Part shown: piece after piece, positions 1 to 6,023 of the stretch | Layout: every line of letters starts with the position of its first letter | Position numbering within the stretch: position 1 is the stretch's first letter | NCBI GenBank assembly: GCA_964519095.1 | Contig: CAZFHV010000157.1 | Coordinates: forward strand, 1-8,218 | Reading direction: 5' to 3' | From: JAEHCY01 sp964519095 | GTDB taxonomy: Bacteria; Pseudomonadota; Gammaproteobacteria; Chromatiales; Chromatiaceae | DNA length: 8,218 bases | Made by a program: the position numbers and the translations under genes | The notes under the pieces: model-generated | The model's database searches: none | Told to the model about the DNA's origin: nothing | What the model saw: only the letters and a program-made list of their open reading frames with translations

Positions 1-593
1 CTACGGCTACGCGGGGGGCGTCGCACTCGCTTCCGCTTCCTGTGCTCCTTCGCGGAGTTCATCGACTGGCCATCGAGCAGGATCTTCACCTGACCCGAGG
101 CATAGCCGTGCTCCACGCCGCGGGCGAGGACCTGCCGCTCGCCGGTGAACTCCATGCCCTGGCTGATGCCCGGCACCAGGGCCAGGGCCTCCCATACGGT
201 CCGGGCCCCGCGCACCAGCATCTCCTCCCCCGAGAGAACGCTGATCATGCCCGGCAGGTAGTCGATGTTGGTGCGCCGTTTGGTGGCGAGCTGGGTCTCC
301 TCGTCGAGGAGGCGCATGAGCCCTGTGAGGTCGGCGTCATCGGCCAGCGGCTGGGAAGGGCCCTCCGCCGCCAGAGCGGACGACAGGGCCAAGAGCTCTG
401 AGAAACCCAGTACCGAAACAGCGAGAGCCCAGGAGCGATCGAACCAGCGAGGGTCGGGAGCGGGGTGGCCCCCACCCGAGCCTGGCGGCGGCGCCCCGGG
501 GCGCAGGGTTCGTTCGCTTCTCGTCCTCAGTCCCTTGGACCCCTTGTTTTCCCCATAGCGAGCCTGCCGTAAGGGCTGCGAGGAATCCGTCAC
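1..593 (-). pseudogene. TonB-dependent receptor, N-terminal signal-peptide and plug fragment (partial, probably truncated)
   Basis: Read on the minus strand in the frame whose codons begin at position 593, this stretch stays open to the left edge. Around 437-370 it encodes a hydrophobic signal peptide (WALAVSVLGF, then SSALAAEG at the likely cleavage site). From about 345 to 54 it encodes a plug domain: ETQLATKRRTNIDYLPGMIS, a VLSGEEM segment, ARTVWEALALVPGI, an ARGVEHGYASGQ segment and VKILLDGQSMNS. That order is typical of outer-membrane TonB-dependent receptors, which import chelated metals or cofactors. The family normally continues with a segment ending in an IEVIRGPGSA-like motif. Here the last ~17 codons to the edge are Arg/Lys-rich instead, and neither other frame restores the motif. 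No ATG lies near the signal peptide. In-frame starts are GTG 593, which leaves ~50 Gly/Pro/Arg-rich residues before the signal peptide, and ATG 644, which lies upstream of the putative promoter. Family assignment is good; intact or broken status is inferred. Confidence 0.62.
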
Positions 594-624
594 ACAAGCC
601 CAACGATCTGTTCGCGAGCTTCGG

Positions 625-654
625 ATAACCTGCGGCCTGGACATCCCCTGTCAA
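625..654 (-). promoter_or_regulatory. Putative sigma-70 promoter for the TonB receptor fragment
   Basis: On the minus strand a perfect TTGACA lies at 654-649, followed by an 18-nt spacer and GGTTAT (a 3/6 match to TATAAT) at 630-625. Transcription would start near 618, about 25 nt before the GTG at 593. A second TTGACA occurs 13 bp further upstream (667-662). The -35 is excellent but the -10 is weak, so this is only a candidate. Confidence 0.3.
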
Positions 655-713
655 TTCGGTATGTCAATAGAAAGAAGCAATTGCCAAGCATCACCCCACC
701 AGGGCGGTGGTCG

Positions 714-729
714 TGGCACAATCCTCGCA
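714..729 (+). promoter_or_regulatory. Sigma-54 (RpoN) -24/-12 promoter-like element upstream of hypA
   Basis: The sequence reads TGGCAC, five bases, then TCGCA. The RpoN consensus is TGGCAC-N5-TTGCA, so this has one mismatch. The invariant GG (715-716) and GC (727-728) are separated by exactly 10 nt, as required. Transcription would begin near 740, leaving a leader of about 60 nt before hypA. Sigma-54 control of hyp and hydrogenase genes is well known in Proteobacteria (for example FhlA-driven hyp expression in E. coli), so the position makes sense. It has not been tested, and no enhancer site was identified with confidence. Confidence 0.5.
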
Positions 730-800
730 CCCCCGGGGGGCAGGCGGCGGTTTCCCTCTCGCCCCCAGTCGAATGTCAGTCGCTATTGCAGCCCCCCACC

Positions 801-1160
801 ATGCACGAGATGTCCATCGCCGAGAGTATCCTGGAGATCGTCGAAGAGACGGCCCGTGCAGGGGGCTTCGGGCGGGTCAAGGAGGTGCGCCTCGAGATCG
901 GTGCCCTCTCGGGGGTGGAGGTGGAGGCGCTGGGCTTCTGCCTGGACTTGGTCCTGAAGGACAGCATCGCCGAGGGCGCGACCCTGCAGATCGATCGGGT
1001 CCCGGGCACCGGCTGGTGCCTGCTCTGCGGGGTGAGCGTACCCCTCAATGCCTGGTACGATGCCTGCCCCCACTGCGGCAGCTTTCAGGTGCAGCCCACG
1101 GGCGGCACCCAGATGCGGGTCAAGGACCTGCTGGTGGAACAAGCGCCGGCTCGCCGGTGA
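801..1160 (+). CDS. hypA: Hydrogenase/urease nickel incorporation protein HypA
   Basis: This 119-residue protein is of normal length for HypA, the cytoplasmic nickel metallochaperone that works with HypB to load Ni into the large subunit of [NiFe]-hydrogenase. It begins with the hallmark MHEMS: His2, with the N-terminal amine, is the family's nickel ligand, followed by Glu3. The zinc-binding domain has two CxxC pairs, Cys73/Cys76 and Cys89/Cys92, the second in a CPHCG motif. The conserved EVRLEIGALSGVE strand lies at residues 28-40. The ATG at 801 is chosen because the MHEMS start must be exact; the frame is open further upstream but those codons are not family-like. No clear Shine-Dalgarno precedes it (a C-rich stretch does), so translation initiation may be weak. 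hypB follows after 29 nt, indicating an operon, probably driven by the -24/-12 element at 714-729. Confidence 0.95.
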   Translation: MHEMSIAESILEIVEETARAGGFGRVKEVRLEIGALSGVEVEALGFCLDLVLKDSIAEGATLQIDRVPGTGWCLLCGVSVPLNAWYDACPHCGSFQVQPTGGTQMRVKDLLVEQAPARR

Positions 1161-1189
1161 GTCTTTGGCAAGGCGAAGGAGCCATCACC

Positions 1190-2122
1190 ATGTGTACGGT
1201 ATGCGGTTGCGGCGAGGGTGAGACCCGGATCGAGGGCGAAGACCACGCCCACCCCCATGAGCACGAGCACCGCCATGAGCAGCTCCACGCCGCCGGCATC
1301 CCCCACGAGCACCCCCACGGCGCCGAGCAGGCGGCGGGGCTGCACTTCGGCCTGGGTCCCGCCCACAGCCACGCGCCGGGGTTGAGCCAGGAGCGCCTGG
1401 TCCGCATCGAGCAAGACATCCTCGGCAAGAACAACGCCTACGCCGCGGCCAACCGCCAGTGGCTCGCCGAGCACGGCATCTTCGCCCTGAACCTGGTCTC
1501 CAGCCCGGGCTCCGGCAAGACCAGCTTGCTGGTGGAGACCATCGGGCGGCTCGCGGACAGGATCCGGGTGGCGGTGATCGAGGGGGACCAGCAGACCAGC
1601 CACGACGCCGACCGCATCCGCGCCACCGGGGCCCCGGCGATCCAGGTCAATACCGGCAAGGGCTGCCACCTCGATGCCCACATGGTGGGCCACGCCCTGG
1701 AGCACCTCAGCCTAGCCGACGACAGCCTACTGCTTATCGAGAACGTCGGCAACCTGGTCTGCCCCGCCGCCTTCGATCTGGGGGAGGCCCACAAGGTGGT
1801 GATCCTCTCGGTGACCGAGGGCGAGGACAAGCCCCTCAAGTATCCGGACATGTTCCACGCCGCCGATCTGATGCTGCTCAACAAGGTCGACCTGCTGCCT
1901 CACCTCAGCTTCGATGTGGCCCGCTGCCTCGAATACGCCCGCCGCATCAACCCCAGCCTCGAGGTGCTGGAGGTTTCCGCCACCACTGGCCAGGGCATGA
2001 ACCCCTGGATCCTTTGGCTCCGACAGGGCCTGGACCGGGCCAGGGCCGGGCGTCTGCAGAACCTCGAGCACCTCAAGCAACGCATCCTGGAGCTGGAGGC
2101 ACAGCTCACGGCGAAGGGGTGA
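1190..2122 (+). CDS. hypB: Hydrogenase nickel incorporation GTPase HypB
   Basis: A 310-residue SIMIBI-class GTPase that delivers nickel, with HypA, to the hydrogenase precursor. The N-terminus MCTVCGCG carries the CxxCGC high-affinity nickel site. Residues 19-61 form a histidine-rich tract with 13 His (for example HPHEHEHRHE at 21-30), as in nickel-storing HypB proteins. The G domain follows: P-loop PGSGKTS at 106-112 with Lys110, EGDQQTSHDADR from 131, the metal-site pair Cys159-His160 in NTGKGCH, ENVGNLVC ending at Cys191 (third G-domain metal ligand), and the base-specificity motif NKVD at 231-234. The C-terminal ~20 residues look like a short helix. The ATG at 1190 is supported by AAGGAG about 9 nt upstream; the long open frame extending upstream overlaps hypA and is not family-like. 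No hypC, D, E or F follows, and no convincing terminator is visible after the stop. Confidence 0.96.
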   Translation: MCTVCGCGEGETRIEGEDHAHPHEHEHRHEQLHAAGIPHEHPHGAEQAAGLHFGLGPAHSHAPGLSQERLVRIEQDILGKNNAYAAANRQWLAEHGIFALNLVSSPGSGKTSLLVETIGRLADRIRVAVIEGDQQTSHDADRIRATGAPAIQVNTGKGCHLDAHMVGHALEHLSLADDSLLLIENVGNLVCPAAFDLGEAHKVVILSVTEGEDKPLKYPDMFHAADLMLLNKVDLLPHLSFDVARCLEYARRINPSLEVLEVSATTGQGMNPWILWLRQGLDRARAGRLQNLEHLKQRILELEAQLTAKG

Positions 2123-2155
2123 GGGCGGGCCCAAATCCCTGCGCCGGCGCGTTGA

Positions 2156-2386
2156 CTAGAAGAATCGGGCCCTCCGGAGACCCGCACCCCGAATCGAGGC
2201 AATGCCCTCGCGACCGGCGGGGGCCGCGAGACCTGCGGCGATCGCCGCCGCTTTGAGATACCGGCGTTCGTGCTATGCCCTCAGCAGGAGAACCGTCCCG
2301 CCTGGGACATTGCCGTCCGCGACTGGTTGCACGTCGAGCGGGAGATCGCCGAACCACCCGAAGCGGATGGGCAGCTCGGACGCTAG
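2156..2386 (+). other. Start-less ORF remnant, possible DUF2934-like C-terminus
   Basis: Between an in-frame TGA (2153-2155) and a TAG (2384-2386) this frame is open for 76 codons but contains no ATG; the only plausible internal start is GTG at 2270. The last third reads like real protein: FVLCPQQENRP, then AVRDWLHVEREIAEPP. The DWLHVEREI segment recalls the ending of short DUF2934 proteins, where a D-W-L-x-x-E core is common. The upstream part is Arg/Gly/Pro-rich and looks like translated GC-rich filler. It may be a decayed gene or chance. Confidence 0.2.
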
Positions 2387-2680
2387 AATGCAACCACCCG
2401 CCTGATCCGCGCATTCGGTGTCAGCAGCAATGATCGGCGTTGGTGGACACCGCCCATCTCGCTGGTCCGGCGCCGAGGCGCCCCCCAGGGCTTCCGCTCC
2501 CTATCCCGGACACCGATGTAGTCGAGTGTTGGGGCTCCTCCATCAGCCTCGCAGGGGTTCCGGGCAGTGGCGGCCATCGGCTCCACCGCGGCCCCGAGCT
2601 TCCCAACAGGGGTCTCCCTCTACCGGGTCCGCGTGCCGACATCCGTCTCTCTGGAATGGACTGGCATAGACCCCAAGCAC

Positions 2681-2694
2681 CGCTGGGCCCAGCG
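2681..2694 (-). terminator. Stop-proximal palindrome after the MBL hydrolase, weak terminator candidate
   Basis: CGCTGGGCCCAGCG is a perfect 14-bp palindrome 1 nt beyond the TGA (2698-2696) of the minus-strand hydrolase gene. As RNA it can form a 5-bp stem with a GGCC loop. No U-run follows in either direction, so rho-independent termination is doubtful. Confidence 0.25.
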
Positions 2695-2695
2695 C

Positions 2696-3373
2696 TCAAT
2701 CCGCGATGAATCGGCCGATGAACCGGGCCACCGCGTTGCGTCCCACGAATACCCCAAAGTGGCCCTCGCAAAGGATGTCGGCCTCCAGGGCCAACAGCTT
2801 GCGCAGCGATGCCTGGTACTGGTCCCGGTCAGAGAGGAGCGCCGGATGCAGGGGGCCATGGATGTCCTGGCCGAAGAGGACCCGCCGGCCATCCGCCTCC
2901 ACCAGGAAGGCTGCCGAGCCGGGCGAGTGGCCTGGGACATGGATCACCTCGATCCCGAGCGCACCGAGGGGCAGCCGATCCCCATCCACCAACCGTCTGT
3001 CGACCGGACAAGGCGTCAAGCGGGCACCGTACCAACTGGCGGCACTGACCCGGTGATCGCCCGTCTCCAGGTAAGGCGCATCCAAGAGATGGATCGCCAC
3101 CGGCCAGCCGAATCGCACCCGCAGCTCGGCCGCGCCTCCGCTGTGGTCGTAGTGGCAATGGGTCAGGAGCAGATAGCGAACGCGGCTCGGATCCACCCCG
3201 ACGGATTCCAGGTTGAGCAGCAGCCGATCCAAGCCCTCGCCACAGCCCGCGTCGACCAGGGCCACCGCGTCGCCCGATTGGACCAGGTAGTGCGCCGCGT
3301 CTTCCGGGGCGGTGAGCCCCGGTCCGCCGACCTGGTGGATGTGGGAAGTGATCTGACGGGTCTTGGGTCCCAT
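2696..3373 (-). CDS. Metallo-beta-lactamase-fold hydrolase (glyoxalase II-like)
   Basis: A 225-residue member of the MBL-fold superfamily, probably cytoplasmic, since no signal peptide is seen. All metal-binding positions are present: THCHYDHSGG gives His72, His74, Asp76 and His77; VPGHSPGS gives His149; Asp170 lies in LFGQD; and His205 lies in CEGHFG. That is the two-metal pattern of hydroxyacylglutathione hydrolases and related thioesterases, and the spacing fits small glyoxalase II-like proteins. The substrate cannot be read from the sequence; lactonase, thioesterase or other MBL activities remain possible. The ATG at 3373 has GGGAG 9 nt upstream. The gene stands alone: a 340-bp gap separates it from wzc upstream and it converges with hypB downstream. 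Antisense ORFs on the plus strand across it are shadows. Confidence 0.85.
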   Translation of the reverse strand: MGPKTRQITSHIHQVGGPGLTAPEDAAHYLVQSGDAVALVDAGCGEGLDRLLLNLESVGVDPSRVRYLLLTHCHYDHSGGAAELRVRFGWPVAIHLLDAPYLETGDHRVSAASWYGARLTPCPVDRRLVDGDRLPLGALGIEVIHVPGHSPGSAAFLVEADGRRVLFGQDIHGPLHPALLSDRDQYQASLRKLLALEADILCEGHFGVFVGRNAVARFIGRFIAD

Positions 3374-3713
3374 GGGGTCGGTCTCCCGTGGCGATTATGG
3401 GAAAGGGTCTTGCCCAGGTTCCCAGGGGGCGAGGCGTATGGGAGAAGGCCTGAGGCGTCGCCATGAGGGAAAGCCCCGTTGAGGAGTCGCTTGCGCCCGC
3501 GGAAGCCCCGACCGCGGCGGTACAAGCGATTGGCCCAACTACCTTCCTGAGCCTGGCAGGGAGGCGTCGCACTTAGGAGCCGCCCCCCTCTAGCGAGCTT
3601 GCGCAGCGTTCCGGCGAGCCGCTAGCCCCTAGCCTATTCCCCGCGGAGGCCGGCCTGTCCTCACTGAGCCGCCATGCCGAGTGGGCGCGCGGTGGGCAAC
3701 CCCGTTTCCTGGG
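3374..3713. other. 340-bp gap between wzc and the MBL hydrolase
   Basis: No coding sequence is supported on either strand. Contents from right to left: the motif across the wzc stop (3696-3719); a CTAG-rich cluster at 3590-3633 with dyad symmetry, including GCTAG-CCC-CTAGC at 3621-3633 and an outer CTAGCG/CGCTAG pair at 3590-3595 and 3620-3625; and a possible -10 element for the hydrolase near 3394. No T-run that would make any hairpin a standard terminator is visible. Confidence 0.55.
3394..3399 (-). promoter_or_regulatory. Possible -10 element for the MBL hydrolase gene
   Basis: CATAAT (5/6 match to TATAAT) lies on the minus strand 20 nt upstream of the ATG, in otherwise GC-rich DNA. No convincing -35 hexamer is found at 16-18 nt. 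It is a candidate only. Confidence 0.22.
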
Positions 3714-3719
3714 TTAGGT
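3696..3719 (-). repeat. wzc-flanking motif, downstream copy (overlaps the wzc stop)
   Basis: On the minus strand: ACCTAACCC (3719-3711), a 7-nt loop AGGAAAC, then GGGGTTGC (3703-3696). AACCC pairs with GGGTT, so the RNA can form a small hairpin; the wzc TAA (3716-3714) lies in its first arm. The same two arms in the same orientation occur at the wzc start (6032-6051) with a 3-nt centre. Confidence 0.5.
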
Positions 3720-6023
3720 ATTGGACTTGTAGGAATAGCCGTAGGCGTAAGGTTTGTAGCGGTATCCGTAGCCGTAGCGGTAGCGGCCGTAGTAACCATA
3801 GCGCTTCCGAGCCTTCACGCCGTTGAAGATGAAGCCTCGCACGTTCACCCCGCCCTGCTGCAGGCGTTTGACCGAGAGCTCCAGCTCCCTGATGTAGTGT
3901 CGCCCGGACCGGGCCACCATGAGAGTGGCGCCGGTGAGGCGTCCGATGATGGCGGCGTCCGTCACAGCCAGGATCGGCGGGCCATCGATGATGACGTAGG
4001 CGTACTTGTTGCTCGCGAGCTCGATCAGCTCCGCGAGCCGCTTCTGTAGCAGCAACTCGGACGGGTTCGGTGGCCGCTTCCCGGCAGCCACGAAATCCAG
4101 GTTCTCGATTCCCGAATCGCGGATCACCTCCTCTAACGGATGTTGACCCGAGAGCCATTCCGCGAGGCCCGTCACATCGGTGAGGCCCAGGTACTTGTGA
4201 AGGTGCCCCTTCCGCAGGTCCCCATCGACCAGCAACACCCGTTCGCCCCCCTTCGCGAGCACCACCGCCAGGTTGGCGGCGACGAAGCTCTTACCGACCT
4301 CTTCCGTGGGGCCCGTGATCAAAACGCTGGGGACACGGGCGTCCATGAGGGCGAAGTGCAGGCTGGTGCGCAGGCTGCGGAAGCTCTCCGCGGCCACGTC
4401 GTCCTGGGCGTGCTCCACCAGGATGCCAGGCAAGCCCTTCTTGCCCTTCATGACGCGATGGATCTTGACCTGCTCGGCGCTGAAGGGGATGACGGCATAG
4501 ACCGGCAGTCCGAGCTGGCGCTCGATGCGGTCGGGATCCTCCAGGGCCTTGCTGGACATCTGCCACAGCAGCACCAGGCCGATGGCGACCATCAAGGCAC
4601 CGGCCCCCGAGGTGGCCAGCATGGTCTGGAGCACCGGGGCGATGCGATAGCCCAATGGGAGCGCGTAGTCGATGACACGCACGTTGCCGACGGTGCCTGC
4701 CTTGGCGATGCGCAGCTGCTGCACCCGATTGAGCAGCTCCAGGTACATCTTGGTGATGGCCTCCACGTCGCGCGACAGACGCAGGACCTCCTGCTGGGCC
4801 TCGGGTAGCTGCTGAATCTGGCGCTCGAGTTCCGTGAGCTTTTCCTTGAGTCGCCCGCGCAACCGGTCTACCGATTGGATCTTGGGGTGCTCCGTCTTGT
4901 AGCGCTGCCGCAGCTCCTCGCGTTGGGTGTCGAGGGCGAAGAGCTGGGTCTCGATGGCGACGATGTCTCCGAGCAGGGCCGAGCTGGTCTTGTCGATATC
5001 AAGGGCCCCATGCTCGATGCGGTAGCTGTTGAATGCCGCCTCCGCGGCCTCGAGGCGCTCTTTGAGGGCCGGCACCAGCCCTTCCAGAAAGCCGAGGGTC
5101 TTCTCCGCCTCCTCCGTCTTCTCCTCGACACTGAAGCGGACGTAGGTGTTGAGGATCTCGTTGAGCACCTCGGCCGCTTCCCGCGGCTGGCCGGCCATGA
5201 AGCTGACATCGAGGATCGTCGTCCTCGCGGCATAGCCCGTGCCGGCCTTTTCCTTCGCGGACAGCCGCGACCCCAAGCCGATGGCAAGACCCTCGATCCC
5301 CTGCAGGCCGAGACGGAACTGGGTCCCCGGGCGGGCCTTGAGGTGGGTCACATAGAGGATGAATAGCCCACCCTCCTTGGGCTCGGCACGCACCCGTTCA
5401 CCCACACGACCCTCCGCGAAGGGCTGACCGCTAGGGTCGAGAATCTGGAACCGCCCTGCATCCCCCGCCACCAGGGTAACCGCAGCCCTGCCCCAGGCCT
5501 CGGGTATTTCCAGGCTGCTGACGTCGATCTGCTCGCCGCCCCAGGCATACTGGGGTTTGTCGAACCAGGGGGGGGAGACACCGCGGGAGGGGTCCCAGGA
5601 GCGGGCGATCATCTCTCCGATGTAGGGGTAGTAGCAGGGCGCGGCGACGATGTCCAGGTGGAGCTTCTGCACCACCTTCGACATCACCATGCGCGATTTC
5701 ATGATCTCTATCTGGGCATCCGAGGTGGCGATGCCCTCGAATACGGGGGACACCTCCAAGAAGCTGCCCATGCTGGTCCTGCGCTCGAGCTGAATCAGGG
5801 CGTTGGCCATGTAGACCGGCGGAGTCCGGAGGAAGCGCACGTAGCCCACCACCAGGCCGAGGACCACCACCAGGAGGATGAACCATTTGTGGGAGAGCAG
5901 TAACCCGAGGTACTCGAGCAGGTCCGCGCTGGGCTCGTCCCTGGCAGCGGGGCGCAGGAATGGCCGCTGTTCGGCAGCAGCCACCGCAGGGCCCGTCCCT
6001 AGGACCGTATCGGTTGCATTCAC
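3714..6023 (-). CDS. wzc: Wzc-type polysaccharide co-polymerase and tyrosine autokinase
   Basis: A fused bacterial tyrosine kinase of 769 residues (numbered from GTG 6023) that sits in the inner membrane and couples polysaccharide chain-length control to export through Wza. Domain order: Wzz-type N-terminus with TM1 at ~47-65 (WFILLVVVLGLVVGYV); a large periplasmic domain whose ~285-435 part is strongly coiled-coil; TM2 at ~468-487; then the cytoplasmic kinase. Kinase motifs are the oligomerisation ExxRxxR (E546, R549, R552), Walker A GPTEEVGKS with K578, Walker A' VLLVDGD (D600, D602), PPNPSELL, and Walker B VIIDGPP with D680. The tail (742-765) has 12 tyrosines, the autophosphorylation cluster removed by Wzb. 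Walker A carries Glu-Glu where Pro-Gly is usual. The start is uncertain: GTG 6023 and TTG 6035 are in frame and neither has a well-placed Shine-Dalgarno. GTG is preferred because a short upstream ORF ends on it (GTGA). Last gene of the wzb-wza-wzc operon. Confidence 0.93.
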   Translation of the reverse strand: MNATDTVLGTGPAVAAAEQRPFLRPAARDEPSADLLEYLGLLLSHKWFILLVVVLGLVVGYVRFLRTPPVYMANALIQLERRTSMGSFLEVSPVFEGIATSDAQIEIMKSRMVMSKVVQKLHLDIVAAPCYYPYIGEMIARSWDPSRGVSPPWFDKPQYAWGGEQIDVSSLEIPEAWGRAAVTLVAGDAGRFQILDPSGQPFAEGRVGERVRAEPKEGGLFILYVTHLKARPGTQFRLGLQGIEGLAIGLGSRLSAKEKAGTGYAARTTILDVSFMAGQPREAAEVLNEILNTYVRFSVEEKTEEAEKTLGFLEGLVPALKERLEAAEAAFNSYRIEHGALDIDKTSSALLGDIVAIETQLFALDTQREELRQRYKTEHPKIQSVDRLRGRLKEKLTELERQIQQLPEAQQEVLRLSRDVEAITKMYLELLNRVQQLRIAKAGTVGNVRVIDYALPLGYRIAPVLQTMLATSGAGALMVAIGLVLLWQMSSKALEDPDRIERQLGLPVYAVIPFSAEQVKIHRVMKGKKGLPGILVEHAQDDVAAESFRSLRTSLHFALMDARVPSVLITGPTEEVGKSFVAANLAVVLAKGGERVLLVDGDLRKGHLHKYLGLTDVTGLAEWLSGQHPLEEVIRDSGIENLDFVAAGKRPPNPSELLLQKRLAELIELASNKYAYVIIDGPPILAVTDAAIIGRLTGATLMVARSGRHYIRELELSVKRLQQGGVNVRGFIFNGVKARKRYGYYGRYRYGYGYRYKPYAYGYSYKSNT

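Larger units (their letters stand above)
2123..2695. other. 573-bp gap between hypB and the MBL hydrolase; no intact gene recognised
   Basis: The two flanking genes converge here (hypB on plus, the hydrolase on minus). Shortly after the hypB stop lies a 10-bp palindrome GCGCCGGCGC (2141-2150) with no T-run, so it is not a convincing intrinsic terminator. From 2156 to 2386 the plus strand holds an ORF remnant without a usable start (described separately). From 2387 to 2680 no frame on either strand gives a recognisable protein. I see no terminal inverted repeats or transposase motif, although decayed mobile DNA cannot be excluded. Confidence 0.6.

Noticed and set aside
42..401. 119-codon plus-strand ORF across the receptor fragment
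   Set aside because: It is antisense to a recognisable TonB plug and its translation has no domain features.
707..1189. Long upstream extension of the HypB reading frame (would give a 471-residue protein overlapping hypA)
   Set aside because: The extension overlaps hypA in another frame, is Gly/Arg/Pro-rich with no HypB similarity, and ATG 1190 has both the MCTVCGCG start and a good ribosome site.
2141..2150. GCGCCGGCGC palindrome after hypB as an intrinsic terminator
   Set aside because: The stem has no room for a loop beyond a few bases and no T-run follows; such GC palindromes are common in DNA of this composition.
2567..3466. 299-codon plus-strand ORF opposite the MBL hydrolase
   Set aside because: The minus strand carries a complete set of MBL metal ligands; the plus frame is a GC-driven shadow.
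4140..4808. 222-codon plus-strand ORF inside wzc
   Set aside because: It is the complement of the Wzc kinase and coiled-coil codons, with no signal, motif or ribosome site of its own.
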